A stretch of 64,000 nt of DNA from Thermohalobaculum xanthum (GCF_016623495.1 NZ_JAEHHL010000006.1:124001-188000), one strand, 5' to 3'; shown: positions 7,869 through 16,500, numbered from the stretch's first letter. Program-made: numbers and translations. The notes: generated by a model from the sequence alone, not told the origin.

Positions 7869-9419
7869 ATGGACGAAGGCCCACCGCGCACCGATCCGAA
7901 GACCGATACCCCGAACCCCGAGGCGCCCGTCGAGGCCCATGCTCCGCGCGACCGCGACGGCAAGATCCGCTGCGACGCCTGCCCGGTCATGTGCTACATC
8001 GCCGAGGGGCGCACGGGGGCCTGTGACCGCTATGCCAATCATGGCGGGCGCATCCTGCGCTGCGATCCCGTGACCATCCTCGACCGCACGATGGAGGCGG
8101 GAGGCAAGGTCGTGCCCTTCATGGCGGGCGAGTGGGACGGCGAGATGATGGCGCGGCCGGGCCTCTTCGTCACCGGCGTCGGCGCGGGCACCACCTATCC
8201 CGACTACAAGCCCGCGCCCTTCATCGTCGCGTCGCGGCCCGAGGGCGCCGACCTCGTCACCGTCGTGACCGAGGCGATCTTCAGCTACTGCGGCGTCAAG
8301 GTGAAGATCGACACCGACCGCCATCTCGGCGAGGAGGGCGACTTCGTGCGCGCGGCGGGCGAGCCGGTGGGCCTGGTGATGACCGCCGAATATGGCAGCC
8401 AGATGCTCTCGCTCGGCGGCGTTCGGCATCTCACGGGGGGCTCGAAACCCGAGGGCCGCGTGACTTGCGAGACGCTGCTGGCACTGTGCAACCGCGAGGC
8501 CGTCGAGCTCGAGATCGAGAACGGCTCGCGCGTGGTCGTGCAGGCGGGGCATGCGCCCATCGTCGATGGCACGCCCGAGACGCGCATGCGCGTGGGCTGC
8601 GGCTCGGCCACGATCGGCATGTTCGCGACCCAATGGCAGGGGCTCGTGGACGAGGTGGTGGTGGTCGACGACCACATCACCGGTGTCGTCTCCGAGCACC
8701 AGGCGGGCAAGGTGATTGGCTGGGAGGACACCGGCATCCGCATCAAGGGCCGGCGCTCGACCCCGGGGCGGTATTTCAAGGTCGCGGAGCCGGGGCAGGG
8801 CTGGGGCGGCACCAATATCGATGACCCGCTGTCGATCCTGGGGCCCTGGAACCCCAAGAAGGGCGCGCGGCCCGGCCTGCGGCTGCTCATGGTCTCGACC
8901 ACGGGTGAGCAAGCCGCCTATTACGAGCTGGACGAGGACCTCACGCCGGTCCGGCGCGACCTGCCCTCGCGGCTCGTGCCTTCGGTGCACCTGATCGACG
9001 AGAACTGCGAGCCGGCGCTCTGCACGGTCCTTTTCATGGGCGGCGCGGGCGGCTCGCTCAGGTCGGGCGTGACCAGGAACCCGGTGCGCCTCACGCGCTC
9101 GGTCCAGGCGGGGCGAACCCGCGTGACCTGCGGCGGCGCCCCGGTCTATGTCTGGCCGGGCGGCGGCATCACCCTGATGACCGATGTCACGCGTCTTCCC
9201 GACGGCGCCTTTGGCTATGTCCCCACCCCGGCGCTGGTCGCGCCGCTCGAATTCACGCTGCCGCGGGCCGAGTATCTCGCGCTGGGCGGCCATGGCGCGC
9301 ATATCCGCACGCTCGGCGACATCCTCGCCTCGGGCGGCGAGTATGGCGAGGCGCTGGCCCGTGCCGCCCCAGACCCGGCCAACCCCTGGCCGCTGGATGA
9401 CGAGATCGTGCCGGGATGA
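7869..9419 (+). CDS. 6-hydroxynicotinate reductase-like iron-sulphur protein
   Basis: 516 residues. I recognise it as the family annotated 6-hydroxynicotinate reductase, known from Eubacterium barkeri, where it reduces 6-hydroxynicotinate to 1,4,5,6-tetrahydro-6-oxonicotinate with ferredoxin. Visible features are an N-terminal cluster motif of Cys35, Cys38, Cys42 and Cys52, a further Cys65, a glycine-rich stretch GVGAGTTYPD near 103, and GCGSATIG at 243-250, which loosely resembles a flavin-attachment motif (Thr248). No signal peptide or membrane segment is seen. It starts three bases after the hydroxylase stop and overlaps the UPF0280 gene by four bases. The actual substrate is unproven; the preceding hydroxylase and nearby pncA favour a pyridine carboxylate. 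Confidence 0.72.
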   Translation: MDEGPPRTDPKTDTPNPEAPVEAHAPRDRDGKIRCDACPVMCYIAEGRTGACDRYANHGGRILRCDPVTILDRTMEAGGKVVPFMAGEWDGEMMARPGLFVTGVGAGTTYPDYKPAPFIVASRPEGADLVTVVTEAIFSYCGVKVKIDTDRHLGEEGDFVRAAGEPVGLVMTAEYGSQMLSLGGVRHLTGGSKPEGRVTCETLLALCNREAVELEIENGSRVVVQAGHAPIVDGTPETRMRVGCGSATIGMFATQWQGLVDEVVVVDDHITGVVSEHQAGKVIGWEDTGIRIKGRRSTPGRYFKVAEPGQGWGGTNIDDPLSILGPWNPKKGARPGLRLLMVSTTGEQAAYYELDEDLTPVRRDLPSRLVPSVHLIDENCEPALCTVLFMGGAGGSLRSGVTRNPVRLTRSVQAGRTRVTCGGAPVYVWPGGGITLMTDVTRLPDGAFGYVPTPALVAPLEFTLPRAEYLALGGHGAHIRTLGDILASGGEYGEALARAAPDPANPWPLDDEIVPG

Positions 9420-10285
9420 GCGCGACCGCACGCATGTTGCCGGACGGGCGGCGGCTCCACCTCCACCACGGGCCAATCGACGTGATCTTCGAGGCCTGGG
9501 GCTCTCGCGCGGAGGTCGAGGCCGCGCGCGCTCAGGCAGCCGCGCGGTTCCGCTCGATCCTGCAAGAACTGGTCGACGAGCTCCCGACCCTCCGCCGCCC
9601 GGTCGGCGACGGGCCCTCCAACCTGTCCGGCACGGTCGCGCGCGCGATGGAGCAGGCGGCCCGCGCCCATCATCCAACATTCGCGACGCCGATGATCGCC
9701 GTCGCGGGCGCGGTGGCCGACGAGATCCTACGCGCCGCCCTGTCCGGGCGGCGCCTTGCGCGCGCCTATGCCAACAATGGCGGCGATGTCGCGCTGCACC
9801 TGGGGCCGGGCGAAGCGATGGCGGCGGCGATAGCCACCCGTCCCGAACTACCGGACCGCGTCCGTATCGACGCCGCAAGCCCGGTGCGCGGCATCGCCAC
9901 CTCGGGCTGGCGCGGGCGGTCGCGCTCGCTCGGCATCGCGGACGCCGTCACCGTGCTCGCGCGCAGCGCTGCCCTCGCCGACGCGGCGGCAACGCTCGTC
10001 GCCAACGCGGTTGACCTGCCGGGTCATCGGGCGGTCGAACGGGCCCGCGCCTGCGATCTCGACGATGACTCGGACCTCGGCGCGCGGCTGGTCACGGTCG
10101 CGGTCGGGCACCTCGACCCGCCGGAGGCGGCGCGGGCGCTGGAGGTCGGGGCCGCGGTCGCGCGGACGATGAAGAGACGCGGCCTGATCGAGGCCGCGGC
10201 GCTTTTTCTCGCGGGCGAGGCGCGCGTCGTGGGCGAGTTGGGAACCGGGGCGCTGATCCCCGCGCTGGAGAGGACAGATGGCTGA
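9416..10285 (+). CDS. UPF0280 family protein (ApbE-like)
   Basis: 289 residues, start codon overlapping the upstream stop (ATGA). The sequence fits the UPF0280 family, which is distantly related to the flavin transferase ApbE: MIAVAGAVADEIL near residue 92, the YANNGGDVALHL core at about 119-130, and SGWRGRSRSLGIADAVTVLA further on. The general ApbE fold binds FAD and transfers FMN to a Thr/Ser, but no activity is established for UPF0280. Its tight coupling to the iron-sulphur reductase makes a role in loading that enzyme with flavin a reasonable hypothesis. It overlaps the DUF1185 gene by eight bases. Confidence 0.75.
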   Translation: MSATARMLPDGRRLHLHHGPIDVIFEAWGSRAEVEAARAQAAARFRSILQELVDELPTLRRPVGDGPSNLSGTVARAMEQAARAHHPTFATPMIAVAGAVADEILRAALSGRRLARAYANNGGDVALHLGPGEAMAAAIATRPELPDRVRIDAASPVRGIATSGWRGRSRSLGIADAVTVLARSAALADAAATLVANAVDLPGHRAVERARACDLDDDSDLGARLVTVAVGHLDPPEAARALEVGAAVARTMKRRGLIEAAALFLAGEARVVGELGTGALIPALERTDG

Positions 10286-10856
10286 TTTCGCGATCCGCAA
10301 GACCGTTCTGGTCACCGAGCAGATCCTGCACGACGGCGGCCCTGTCGCGCCCCGCCCCCGTCGCCGCGCGCTGGCAGCGGCGGTCGTGGCGAACCCCTTC
10401 GCCGGACGCCACGTCGCCGAGCTCCAGCCGGCGATGGAGGACCTCAAGCCGCTGGGCGAGCAGCTCACCACCATGCTGATCGGCGCGCTGGGCGAAGGCG
10501 CGATCGATGCTTATGGAAAGGGTGCCATCGTCGGCGCGGCGGGCGAGATCGAGCACGGTGCGCTGTGGCACGTGCCGGGTGGCTACGCGATGCGCGGCCG
10601 GCTCGAGCCGTCGAAGGCGATCGTCCCCTCGGCGATGAAGCTGGGCCCGATGGGGGCGAGCCTCGATGTGCCGCTCGGGCATGTGAATGCCGCCTATGTC
10701 CGGAGCCATTTCGACGCGATGACCCTGGTCGTTCCCGATGCGCCACGGACCGATGAGATCGTCTTCGCGCTGGCGATGTCCTGCGGGCCGCGCATCCACT
10801 CGCGCATGGGCGGGCTCGAGGCATGGGACGTGAAGGGCGAGGACGGGCTGCGCTGA
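10278..10856 (+). CDS. DUF1185 (amino acid synthesis family) protein
   Basis: 192 residues. It resembles the small DUF1185 family, labelled amino acid synthesis in databases without a known reaction. Conserved-looking blocks include VVANPFAGRHVAEL, YGKGAIVGAAGEIEHGALWH and VPLGHVNAAYVRSHFDAM. It is soluble, with no signal peptide. It is the last gene of the five-gene rightward operon, overlaps the UPF0280 stop, and faces the convergent cupin gene 20 bases away. The order reductase-UPF0280-DUF1185 suggests a fixed functional unit; I cannot name its reaction. Confidence 0.72.
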   Translation: MADFAIRKTVLVTEQILHDGGPVAPRPRRRALAAAVVANPFAGRHVAELQPAMEDLKPLGEQLTTMLIGALGEGAIDAYGKGAIVGAAGEIEHGALWHVPGGYAMRGRLEPSKAIVPSAMKLGPMGASLDVPLGHVNAAYVRSHFDAMTLVVPDAPRTDEIVFALAMSCGPRIHSRMGGLEAWDVKGEDGLR

Positions 10857-10875
10857 CGCCCGGGCGCCCGGCGCC

Positions 10876-11283
10876 TCAATCCAGCTGGACGACCGCGAGG
10901 CGGCATTCGCCCGGGCTGGTGACGCGCGTGCTGTGGCCGGTCCCCGCGACGTCCTCCATCAGCCAGATCCCGCCGGGGCCGATCTCGCGCCGCTCGCCGT
11001 CGCCGGCCTCGACACTGATGCTGCCTGACAGGCAGAACGCGACCTGGCGCTTCGGCGAGGGGTGCCGCTTGCCGACCCAGCCGGCCGGCAGGGTCAGGAA
11101 CAGCAGGCGCTTCGCCGTCCACGGCGCCGAGAGGAACAGCGCCTGCGCAGGCGGCGCGAAGTCCTGGAGTTCGAGCTCCACGCTGTGGTCCTCGAAATGC
11201 GAGACGCCATTCTTGTCCGCGGCAAGATGAAGATAGTCCGTCCGTGGAGCTCCCCGCTGGTCGTCACCCGAAGGCGCCATCAT
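10876..11283 (-). CDS. Cupin-domain protein
   Basis: 135 residues, single cupin barrel. The two cupin motifs are weak: GKRHPSPKRQVAFCLSGS in the first half and GGIWLMEDVAGTGHSTRV in the second, so metal ligands are partly retained (His74, His115 approximately). It is the last gene of the leftward hyuA-hyuB-small-ORF-cupin series. A role as a small isomerase, hydrolase or sensor in the same catabolic route is possible but not shown. Confidence 0.7.
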   Translation of the reverse strand: MMAPSGDDQRGAPRTDYLHLAADKNGVSHFEDHSVELELQDFAPPAQALFLSAPWTAKRLLFLTLPAGWVGKRHPSPKRQVAFCLSGSISVEAGDGERREIGPGGIWLMEDVAGTGHSTRVTSPGECRLAVVQLD

Positions 11284-11346
11284 GCCATGGAACGCATCGC
11301 CGCGGGGACAGCGGTGTCTCGATCCTTCGCCATCGTGGTGCCGGTG

Positions 11347-11586
11347 TCAGCCGCCTTCGAGCGCGTCTGCCAGCTCGCGCAGCTTGGCCGCGGCATCGCG
11401 GGTGGTCACGCCGTCCGTCAGCGTGTGATCGAAGGCGACGATCGTGATCACCGACAGCCTCTGCATCGGCGTCAGGTTGCTCCCGTTGTCCGAGTCGGAG
11501 AAATCGCGCACCAGGTCCGCTGCCGTCAGGACGGCGCGGTCGATCCTGTAGAGCGTGGGGCAGCAGCCATGCATATGTTTCGCCAC
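11347..11586 (-). CDS. Small conserved-looking protein of unknown function (79 aa)
   Basis: Not recognised. The reading frame has the G/C-rich third positions of its neighbours, supporting a real gene. The N-terminus MAKHMHGCCPTLYRIDRA contains a His-x-His and a Cys-Cys pair that could bind a metal; the rest is predicted helical and acidic (DSDNGSNLTPMQRL, AAAKLRELADALEGG). It sits between hyuB (95 bases upstream) and the cupin (63 bases downstream) on the same strand. An imperfectly explained inverted repeat ACGAA-TCG-TTCGT (11603-11615) lies just before its start. Confidence 0.5.
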   Translation of the reverse strand: MAKHMHGCCPTLYRIDRAVLTAADLVRDFSDSDNGSNLTPMQRLSVITIVAFDHTLTDGVTTRDAAAKLRELADALEGG

Positions 11587-11681
11587 GTCTTTGCACCCAG
11601 GGACGAATCGTTCGTTAACGCATCTTGCCGCGCGGGCAGTTCACTGTCTTTGACACGCGTCAGAGTCGTGCCGATCTGTTG

Positions 11682-13430
11682 CTACTCTGCCGCTTTGCGC
11701 AGGCTTTCGCGCAGCGCCGTGGTGGCATCGGCATCGATGGCAGCTCCGTCGATGACCACGCCGAAGCGCGCCCGCGCGTCGTCCGGCGTGTAGTAGCCCA
11801 GCCGCACGTCCTCGGCGACCGCAGCGGGATCGCGCGCCAGCGGGTCGCCGTAGCCACCGCCGCCGGGCGTGCCCACCCGGACCCGGTCCCCCGGCTCCAT
11901 CGGGATGTCCTGCTCCTTCGACAGGTGCGGCGGCACGTGGATCTCGCCCTTGCGGACCACCTGCACGCTGTTGGTCGCGCCATCCTCGCCGCCCAGCGCG
12001 CCCTGCGGACCGAACCGCCCGTGATCCATCACGAAGGAGGCCCGCGCCTCGCCGCGCCTCAGCTCGATCTCGTAGTCGAGGCCGAAGCCGCCGCGCCATT
12101 TGCCTGCGCCACCCGATCCCTCGCGCAGCGCGTAGCGGTGATAGAGCACCGGGAACTGCTGCTCCATGATCTCGACCGGAGGCGCCTTCGAGATGCCGAT
12201 GGTCGAGCAGCCGTTCGTCAGCCCGTCGATCCCCCGGGCGCCGCCATAGCCGCCGCCCGACAACTGGTACATCACGAAGCCGCGTCCGCGTGCGGGGTCG
12301 AATCCGCCAAGCGCGAAATTGCCCGAGGTTCCGGCGGGTGCCGCCGTCACCCGCTCGGGGATGGCCTGCACCAGGGCGGCGAACACCGCCTCGGCGATGC
12401 GCTGGCTGACCTCCGCCGCGCAGCCCGAGACCGGGCGCGGATACTGCGCATCGAGGAATGTGCCGGTGGGGACGACCACCTCCAGCGGCTCGAAGGCGCC
12501 CGCGCTGATCGGCACGTCCGGGAAGATGTGGCGCATCGCCAGGTAGACCGACGACAATGTCGTCGCCAGCACCGAGTTCATCGGCCCCTGGCAGGGCGGC
12601 GAGGAACCTGCGAAATCGAAGACCAGACGCTCCCCCGTCCGGCTCACCGCCAGCCGGATCTCGAGCGGCGCGTCCACCACGCCGTCGGAATCGACATGGG
12701 CCGTCGCATGGTAGGTGCCCTCGGGGATGGTCGCGATCTGCGCCCGCATCCGCGCGGCCGCGCGGCCGCGCAACTCGCCGATCGCCTCGCCTACGGTCGC
12801 GTCGCCATAGCGGTCGAGCAGCCGCGTGAGCCCGTCGGCGCCGATCTCCAGGGCCGCGGCCTGCGCCTTGACGTCGCCGATGCGCTGCTCGGCCACCCGG
12901 ATGTTCGAGCAGATGATCTGGTAGATCTCGGGGTCGAGCACGCCGCGCTTGAACAGCTTGACCGGCGGCAGCCGCAGCCCCTCCTGCTCGACCGCGGTGG
13001 CCGAGGCCGAGAAGCCACCCGGCACCGCGCCGCCGATGTCCGGCCAGTGGCCGGTGTTCGACAGCCAGCAGAAGATCTTGCCGTCACGCCAGTATGGCAT
13101 GGCGAAGCGCACATCCATCAGGTGCGTGCCGCCCAGGTAGGGGTCGTTGACGATGTAGATGTCGCCGGGCTCGGGCGCGGCGGTCAGGCCGTCGCGGATG
13201 CGCTCGATCAGGCATCGGGTCGAGAACTGCATGGTGCCGACGAAGACCGGCAGCCCGCCCGCGCCTTGCGCGATCAGCGCGCCGTCAACCGGCGAATAGA
13301 TCCCGTCGGAACGGTCGTTTGCCTCGGCGATGATCGGCGAGAAGGCGGCGCGCGAGAAGGCCAGGTCCATCTCGTCGCAGATCTGCTGCAGCGCGGCCTC
13401 GATGACCGTGAGCGTCACGGGGTCGATCAT
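11682..13430 (-). CDS. hyuB: Hydantoinase B/oxoprolinase-family subunit
   Basis: 582 residues, full length for HyuB. Family blocks include IDPVTLTVIEAALQQICDEM at the start, YIVNDPYLGGTHLMDVRFA near residue 100, and the C-terminal GDRVRVGTPGGGGYGDPLAR. Together with HyuA it forms an ATP-dependent cyclic amide (hydantoin, oxoproline or related lactam) hydrolase. The frame is open upstream to 13592, but the ATG at 13430 overlaps the hyuA stop (ATGA) and gives the conserved N-terminus. In this cluster a plausible substrate is the lactam made by the reductase, but N-methylhydantoin- or oxoproline-type substrates are equally compatible. Confidence 0.9.
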   Translation of the reverse strand: MIDPVTLTVIEAALQQICDEMDLAFSRAAFSPIIAEANDRSDGIYSPVDGALIAQGAGGLPVFVGTMQFSTRCLIERIRDGLTAAPEPGDIYIVNDPYLGGTHLMDVRFAMPYWRDGKIFCWLSNTGHWPDIGGAVPGGFSASATAVEQEGLRLPPVKLFKRGVLDPEIYQIICSNIRVAEQRIGDVKAQAAALEIGADGLTRLLDRYGDATVGEAIGELRGRAAARMRAQIATIPEGTYHATAHVDSDGVVDAPLEIRLAVSRTGERLVFDFAGSSPPCQGPMNSVLATTLSSVYLAMRHIFPDVPISAGAFEPLEVVVPTGTFLDAQYPRPVSGCAAEVSQRIAEAVFAALVQAIPERVTAAPAGTSGNFALGGFDPARGRGFVMYQLSGGGYGGARGIDGLTNGCSTIGISKAPPVEIMEQQFPVLYHRYALREGSGGAGKWRGGFGLDYEIELRRGEARASFVMDHGRFGPQGALGGEDGATNSVQVVRKGEIHVPPHLSKEQDIPMEPGDRVRVGTPGGGGYGDPLARDPAAVAEDVRLGYYTPDDARARFGVVIDGAAIDADATTALRESLRKAAE

Positions 13431-15490
13431 GCCGCCCCCACATGGATGAAGAGGTTGCCGTCGGCGCCCGTCTCGGCCCGGTCGCCAGGCGGGATCACCA
13501 CGGTGGTGTCCATCTGCTCGACGATGGCGGGGCCGGCAAAGCGGGCATCGCGTGGCAGCCGGGACCGGGCATAGACCGGGGTGTCGTGCCATTCGGCCCC
13601 GAAGCGGACGGGACGGCGGTGCGTGATCGCGTCATCGAGGCTTTTGCCGTCGCCGCCATCCGCAAGTGCCCCGAGGTCGATCGCGGCGCGCTCGCCGATC
13701 ACCGAGGTGTTGAGGTTCACGAGGTTCGCGCGGATCGTCGGAAGCTCGACCTTGAAGCGGGCGTAGTAGGCCGCCTCGAAAAGCTGTTGCAGCGTCTCGC
13801 GCGCGGGTGCGGCGTCGGGCAGCGCGACGCGGATCAGGTGCGTCTGGCCGACGAACTGCATGTCGGCGGTGTAGACCGCGCGCACCCGCCCGACCGATGC
13901 GCCGTTTCGCGCGACCGTCTCGCGCCCCGTCGCGGTCTGCTCGGCCAGGATCGCGTGGACATGCGCGATGTCGATGCTGTCGAGCGGGCGGTTCACCGTG
14001 CGCACGAAGTCGTGCCGCAGGTCCGCGACCGCGCAGCCCAGCGCGTTGGTGATGCCCGGCCGGGCCGGCACCAGCACGCGCGGGATCGCGAGCTCGCGGG
14101 CGAGTGCTGCGGCGTGCAGCGGACCGGCTCCGCCGAAGGCGAACAGCGCGAAGTCGCGCGGGTCGTGCCCCATCGAGATCGAGACCATGCGGATCGCGCC
14201 CGCCATGTTGGCGTTGGCGACCCGGATCGCTGCCTCCGCCGCGCCCTCGGCGTCGAGCCCCAGCGCCGCGCCGATCCCGGCAAAGGCCGCGCGCACCGAC
14301 TCGACCGGCGGCATCCCGTCGACCGAAAGCAGTTTGGCCGGGTTGAGCCGGCCCAGCAGCAGGTTCGCGTCAGAGATCGTGGGCTCGGTCCCGCCGCGCC
14401 CGAAGCAGATCGGCCCCGGCATCGCCCCCGCGCTCTCGGGGCCGACACGCAGCAAGCCCCCCTCGTCGACCGAGACGATCGAGCCACCGCCCGCGCCGAT
14501 GGTGCGCACGTCGACCATCGGCACATGGATCGGCATGGCGTACTCGATCTCGATCTCGTGGCTGACGGCCGGCTCGGCGCCGCGGATCAGCGACACATCG
14601 GACGAGGTGCCGCCCATGTCATAGGTGATCAGGTTGGTGCAGCCCGCGCGGCGCCCGGTATAGGCCGCCGCCATCACGCCCGATGCCGGGCCCGACATCA
14701 CTGTCTTGGCCGCCTCGCGCCCCGCGAGACGGGCCGAGACCATGCCGCCATTGCCGTTCATCACCAGGATCTCGCGCCCGTATCCCTGCGCGGCCAGCTC
14801 GGCCTGCAATCGTGCCAGGTAACGCTCGAGGATGGGCTGCACGCTGGCATTCACCGCCGCCGTGGCGCCCCGCTCGAACTCGCGGCTCTCGGACAGCAGG
14901 GCATGGCCCATGGTCACATGCCCGTTGGGCCAGAGCTCGGCCGCGACCTCGGCCGCGCGCAGCTCGTGCGCGGGGTTGGCATAGGCATGCAGGAAGTGGA
15001 TCACCAGCGACTCGCAGCCGCGATCGAGCAGCGCGCGCACCGCGTCGCGCACCGCGCCCTCGTCGAGCGGGACCAGGATCTCGCCGGTGGCGTCCATGCG
15101 CTCGGGCACCTCGAGGCGCAGGTCGCGCGGAATCACGGGCCGGAAGCGCCCCGTCATGCCATAGGGCTGCGGCCGCGTCCGCCGGCCCAGCTCAAGTACG
15201 TCGCGAAACCCCGCCGTGGTGATCAGCCCCGTGCGCGCAAGGCGGCGTTCGAGCACCGCGTTGGTCGTGGTCGTGGTGCCATGCACGATCAGGTCCAGCG
15301 CCGCAGGGGCGACGCCCGCCGCCTCGAGCGCTGCCAGCACGCCATCCGCCTGATTCTGCGGCGTTGTCGGCGTCTTGGCGATCCGCACGCCGCCATCCGC
15401 GCCGCCGATCAGGATCAGGTCGGTGAAGGTGCCGCCGACATCGATCCCCGCAATGGTCTCGACAGACGGGCTTGCATCGGCGGCGGACAT
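13427..15490 (-). CDS. hyuA: Hydantoinase A/oxoprolinase-family subunit
   Basis: 687 residues, normal HyuA length. The N-terminal actin-like ATPase motif IAGIDVGGTFTDLILIGG is at about 13-30, GTTTTTNAVLERR at about 94-106, and the second phosphate loop TYDMGGTSSDVSL in the middle; the C-terminus is the HyuA domain. It works with HyuB, using ATP to open a cyclic amide. The frame is open upstream to 15658, but the ATG at 15490 begins the family's N-terminus and the upstream part contains the palindromic operator. It is divergent from the ferredoxin-NADP reductase gene, 167 bases away, with the perfect operator copy between them. Confidence 0.9.
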   Translation of the reverse strand: MSAADASPSVETIAGIDVGGTFTDLILIGGADGGVRIAKTPTTPQNQADGVLAALEAAGVAPAALDLIVHGTTTTTNAVLERRLARTGLITTAGFRDVLELGRRTRPQPYGMTGRFRPVIPRDLRLEVPERMDATGEILVPLDEGAVRDAVRALLDRGCESLVIHFLHAYANPAHELRAAEVAAELWPNGHVTMGHALLSESREFERGATAAVNASVQPILERYLARLQAELAAQGYGREILVMNGNGGMVSARLAGREAAKTVMSGPASGVMAAAYTGRRAGCTNLITYDMGGTSSDVSLIRGAEPAVSHEIEIEYAMPIHVPMVDVRTIGAGGGSIVSVDEGGLLRVGPESAGAMPGPICFGRGGTEPTISDANLLLGRLNPAKLLSVDGMPPVESVRAAFAGIGAALGLDAEGAAEAAIRVANANMAGAIRMVSISMGHDPRDFALFAFGGAGPLHAAALARELAIPRVLVPARPGITNALGCAVADLRHDFVRTVNRPLDSIDIAHVHAILAEQTATGRETVARNGASVGRVRAVYTADMQFVGQTHLIRVALPDAAPARETLQQLFEAAYYARFKVELPTIRANLVNLNTSVIGERAAIDLGALADGGDGKSLDDAITHRRPVRFGAEWHDTPVYARSRLPRDARFAGPAIVEQMDTTVVIPPGDRAETGADGNLFIHVGAA

Positions 15491-15529
15491 GCGGCAGACC
15501 CCCTTGCGACGATATTGGCCATTGCCTAT

Positions 15530-15547
15530 TTGTTTGTACGCAAACAA
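15530..15547. promoter_or_regulatory. Palindromic operator, copy 2, perfect (TTGTTTG-TACG-CAAACAA)
   Basis: Perfect seven-base arms around TACG; the symmetry extends one base on each side (15529 T, 15548 A). It lies 40 bases before hyuA on the minus strand and 110 bases before the ferredoxin-NADP reductase ATG on the plus strand, so it could control both. Neither direction shows a promoter as clear as that at 4229. Confidence 0.72.
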
Positions 15548-15657
15548 AACAGGCGCGAAAAGTGGAATTCGCGGCGCCCCTGCAGGGATCGACGCCGAGG
15601 ACGGAAACCCGAATGCCCGGCCGCGCGCCGGGACGGCCTCTGAGGAGCCCACCGACA

Positions 15658-16473
15658 ATGACCGCGACCAATGCCGCTGTCGCCCAGACCGCCTATCCGA
15701 TCCCGGAGAACGTCTTCGCCGAGACCGTGACCGAGGTGCAGCACTACACCGACCGGCTGTTCAAGTTCCGCATCACCCGCCCCGCGAGCTTCCGCTTCCG
15801 CTCGGGCGAGTTCGTGATGATCGGCCTGCCGAATGCCGAGCGCCCGGTCTACCGTGCCTACTCGATTGCCTCGCCGTCCTGGGACGAGGAGCTCGAGTTC
15901 TTCTCGATCAAGGTGCCCGGCGGCCCGCTGACCGAGCATCTGCAGAAGATCGTCGTCGGCGACACGATCCTGATGAAGAAAAAGCCCACGGGGACGCTGG
16001 TCAACGACGCGCTGATCGCCGGCAAGCGGCTCTATCTGTTCTCGACCGGCACGGGGATCGCGCCCTTCGCCTCGATCGTGCGCGACCCCGAGACCTACCA
16101 GAAGTTCGAGAAGGTCTACCTGCTCCACACCTGCCGCCTCGACGCCGAGCTCGAGTACGGCCGCGAGCTCGTGGCGATCACCAAGGACGACCCGCTGGTT
16201 GGCGAGGAAGCGAGCGCGCAGCTGGTGCACTACGCCACCACCACCCGCGACCAGACAGACCGCATGGGCCGGCTGACCGATCTGATGGACTCGGGCAAGC
16301 TGTGGGAGGATCTGGGCGTGCCCCCGATCGATCCGGCCGAGGACCGCGGCATGATCTGCGGCTCGATGGCGATGCTCAAGGACGTGAAGGCCCGGCTCGA
16401 AGCCGCGGGGTTGACCGAAGGGGCGAACAATCGCCCCGCCGAATTCGTGGTCGAGCGCGCCTTCGTCGACTGA
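15658..16473 (+). CDS. fpr: Ferredoxin/flavodoxin-NADP reductase
   Basis: 271 residues, the length of Rhodobacter-type Fpr. The FAD site is RAYS at 66-69, the NADP site is GTGIAPF at 131-137 and the C-terminus ends in VVERAFVD, typical of subclass I bacterial reductases. It moves electrons between NADPH and ferredoxin or flavodoxin. The frame is open upstream to 15472, but the ATG at 15658 starts the conserved protein. A strong terminator follows at 16501, so it is probably transcribed alone. Its position next to the shared operator suggests it is recruited to supply reduced ferredoxin to the cluster's reductase, although Fpr usually serves general redox balance. Confidence 0.9.
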   Translation: MTATNAAVAQTAYPIPENVFAETVTEVQHYTDRLFKFRITRPASFRFRSGEFVMIGLPNAERPVYRAYSIASPSWDEELEFFSIKVPGGPLTEHLQKIVVGDTILMKKKPTGTLVNDALIAGKRLYLFSTGTGIAPFASIVRDPETYQKFEKVYLLHTCRLDAELEYGRELVAITKDDPLVGEEASAQLVHYATTTRDQTDRMGRLTDLMDSGKLWEDLGVPPIDPAEDRGMICGSMAMLKDVKARLEAAGLTEGANNRPAEFVVERAFVD

Positions 16474-16500
16474 CGCCGCCGACGCGCTATCCACGACAAC

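Noticed and set aside
5070-9878. Very long open frame on the minus strand opposite the hydroxylase and reductase genes
   Set aside because: Translates to low-complexity Arg/Gly/Ala/His-rich sequence with no motif; it is the mirror of strong G/C bias at third positions of the real genes. The same applies to long antisense frames opposite hyuA, the Liv operon, the SulP gene, preTA, the pyrimidine ABC genes, yjbH and nrdJ.
11603-11615. Short palindrome ACGAA-TCG-TTCGT before the 79-residue ORF
   Set aside because: Five-base arms can arise by chance and the motif is unlike the three regulon operators.
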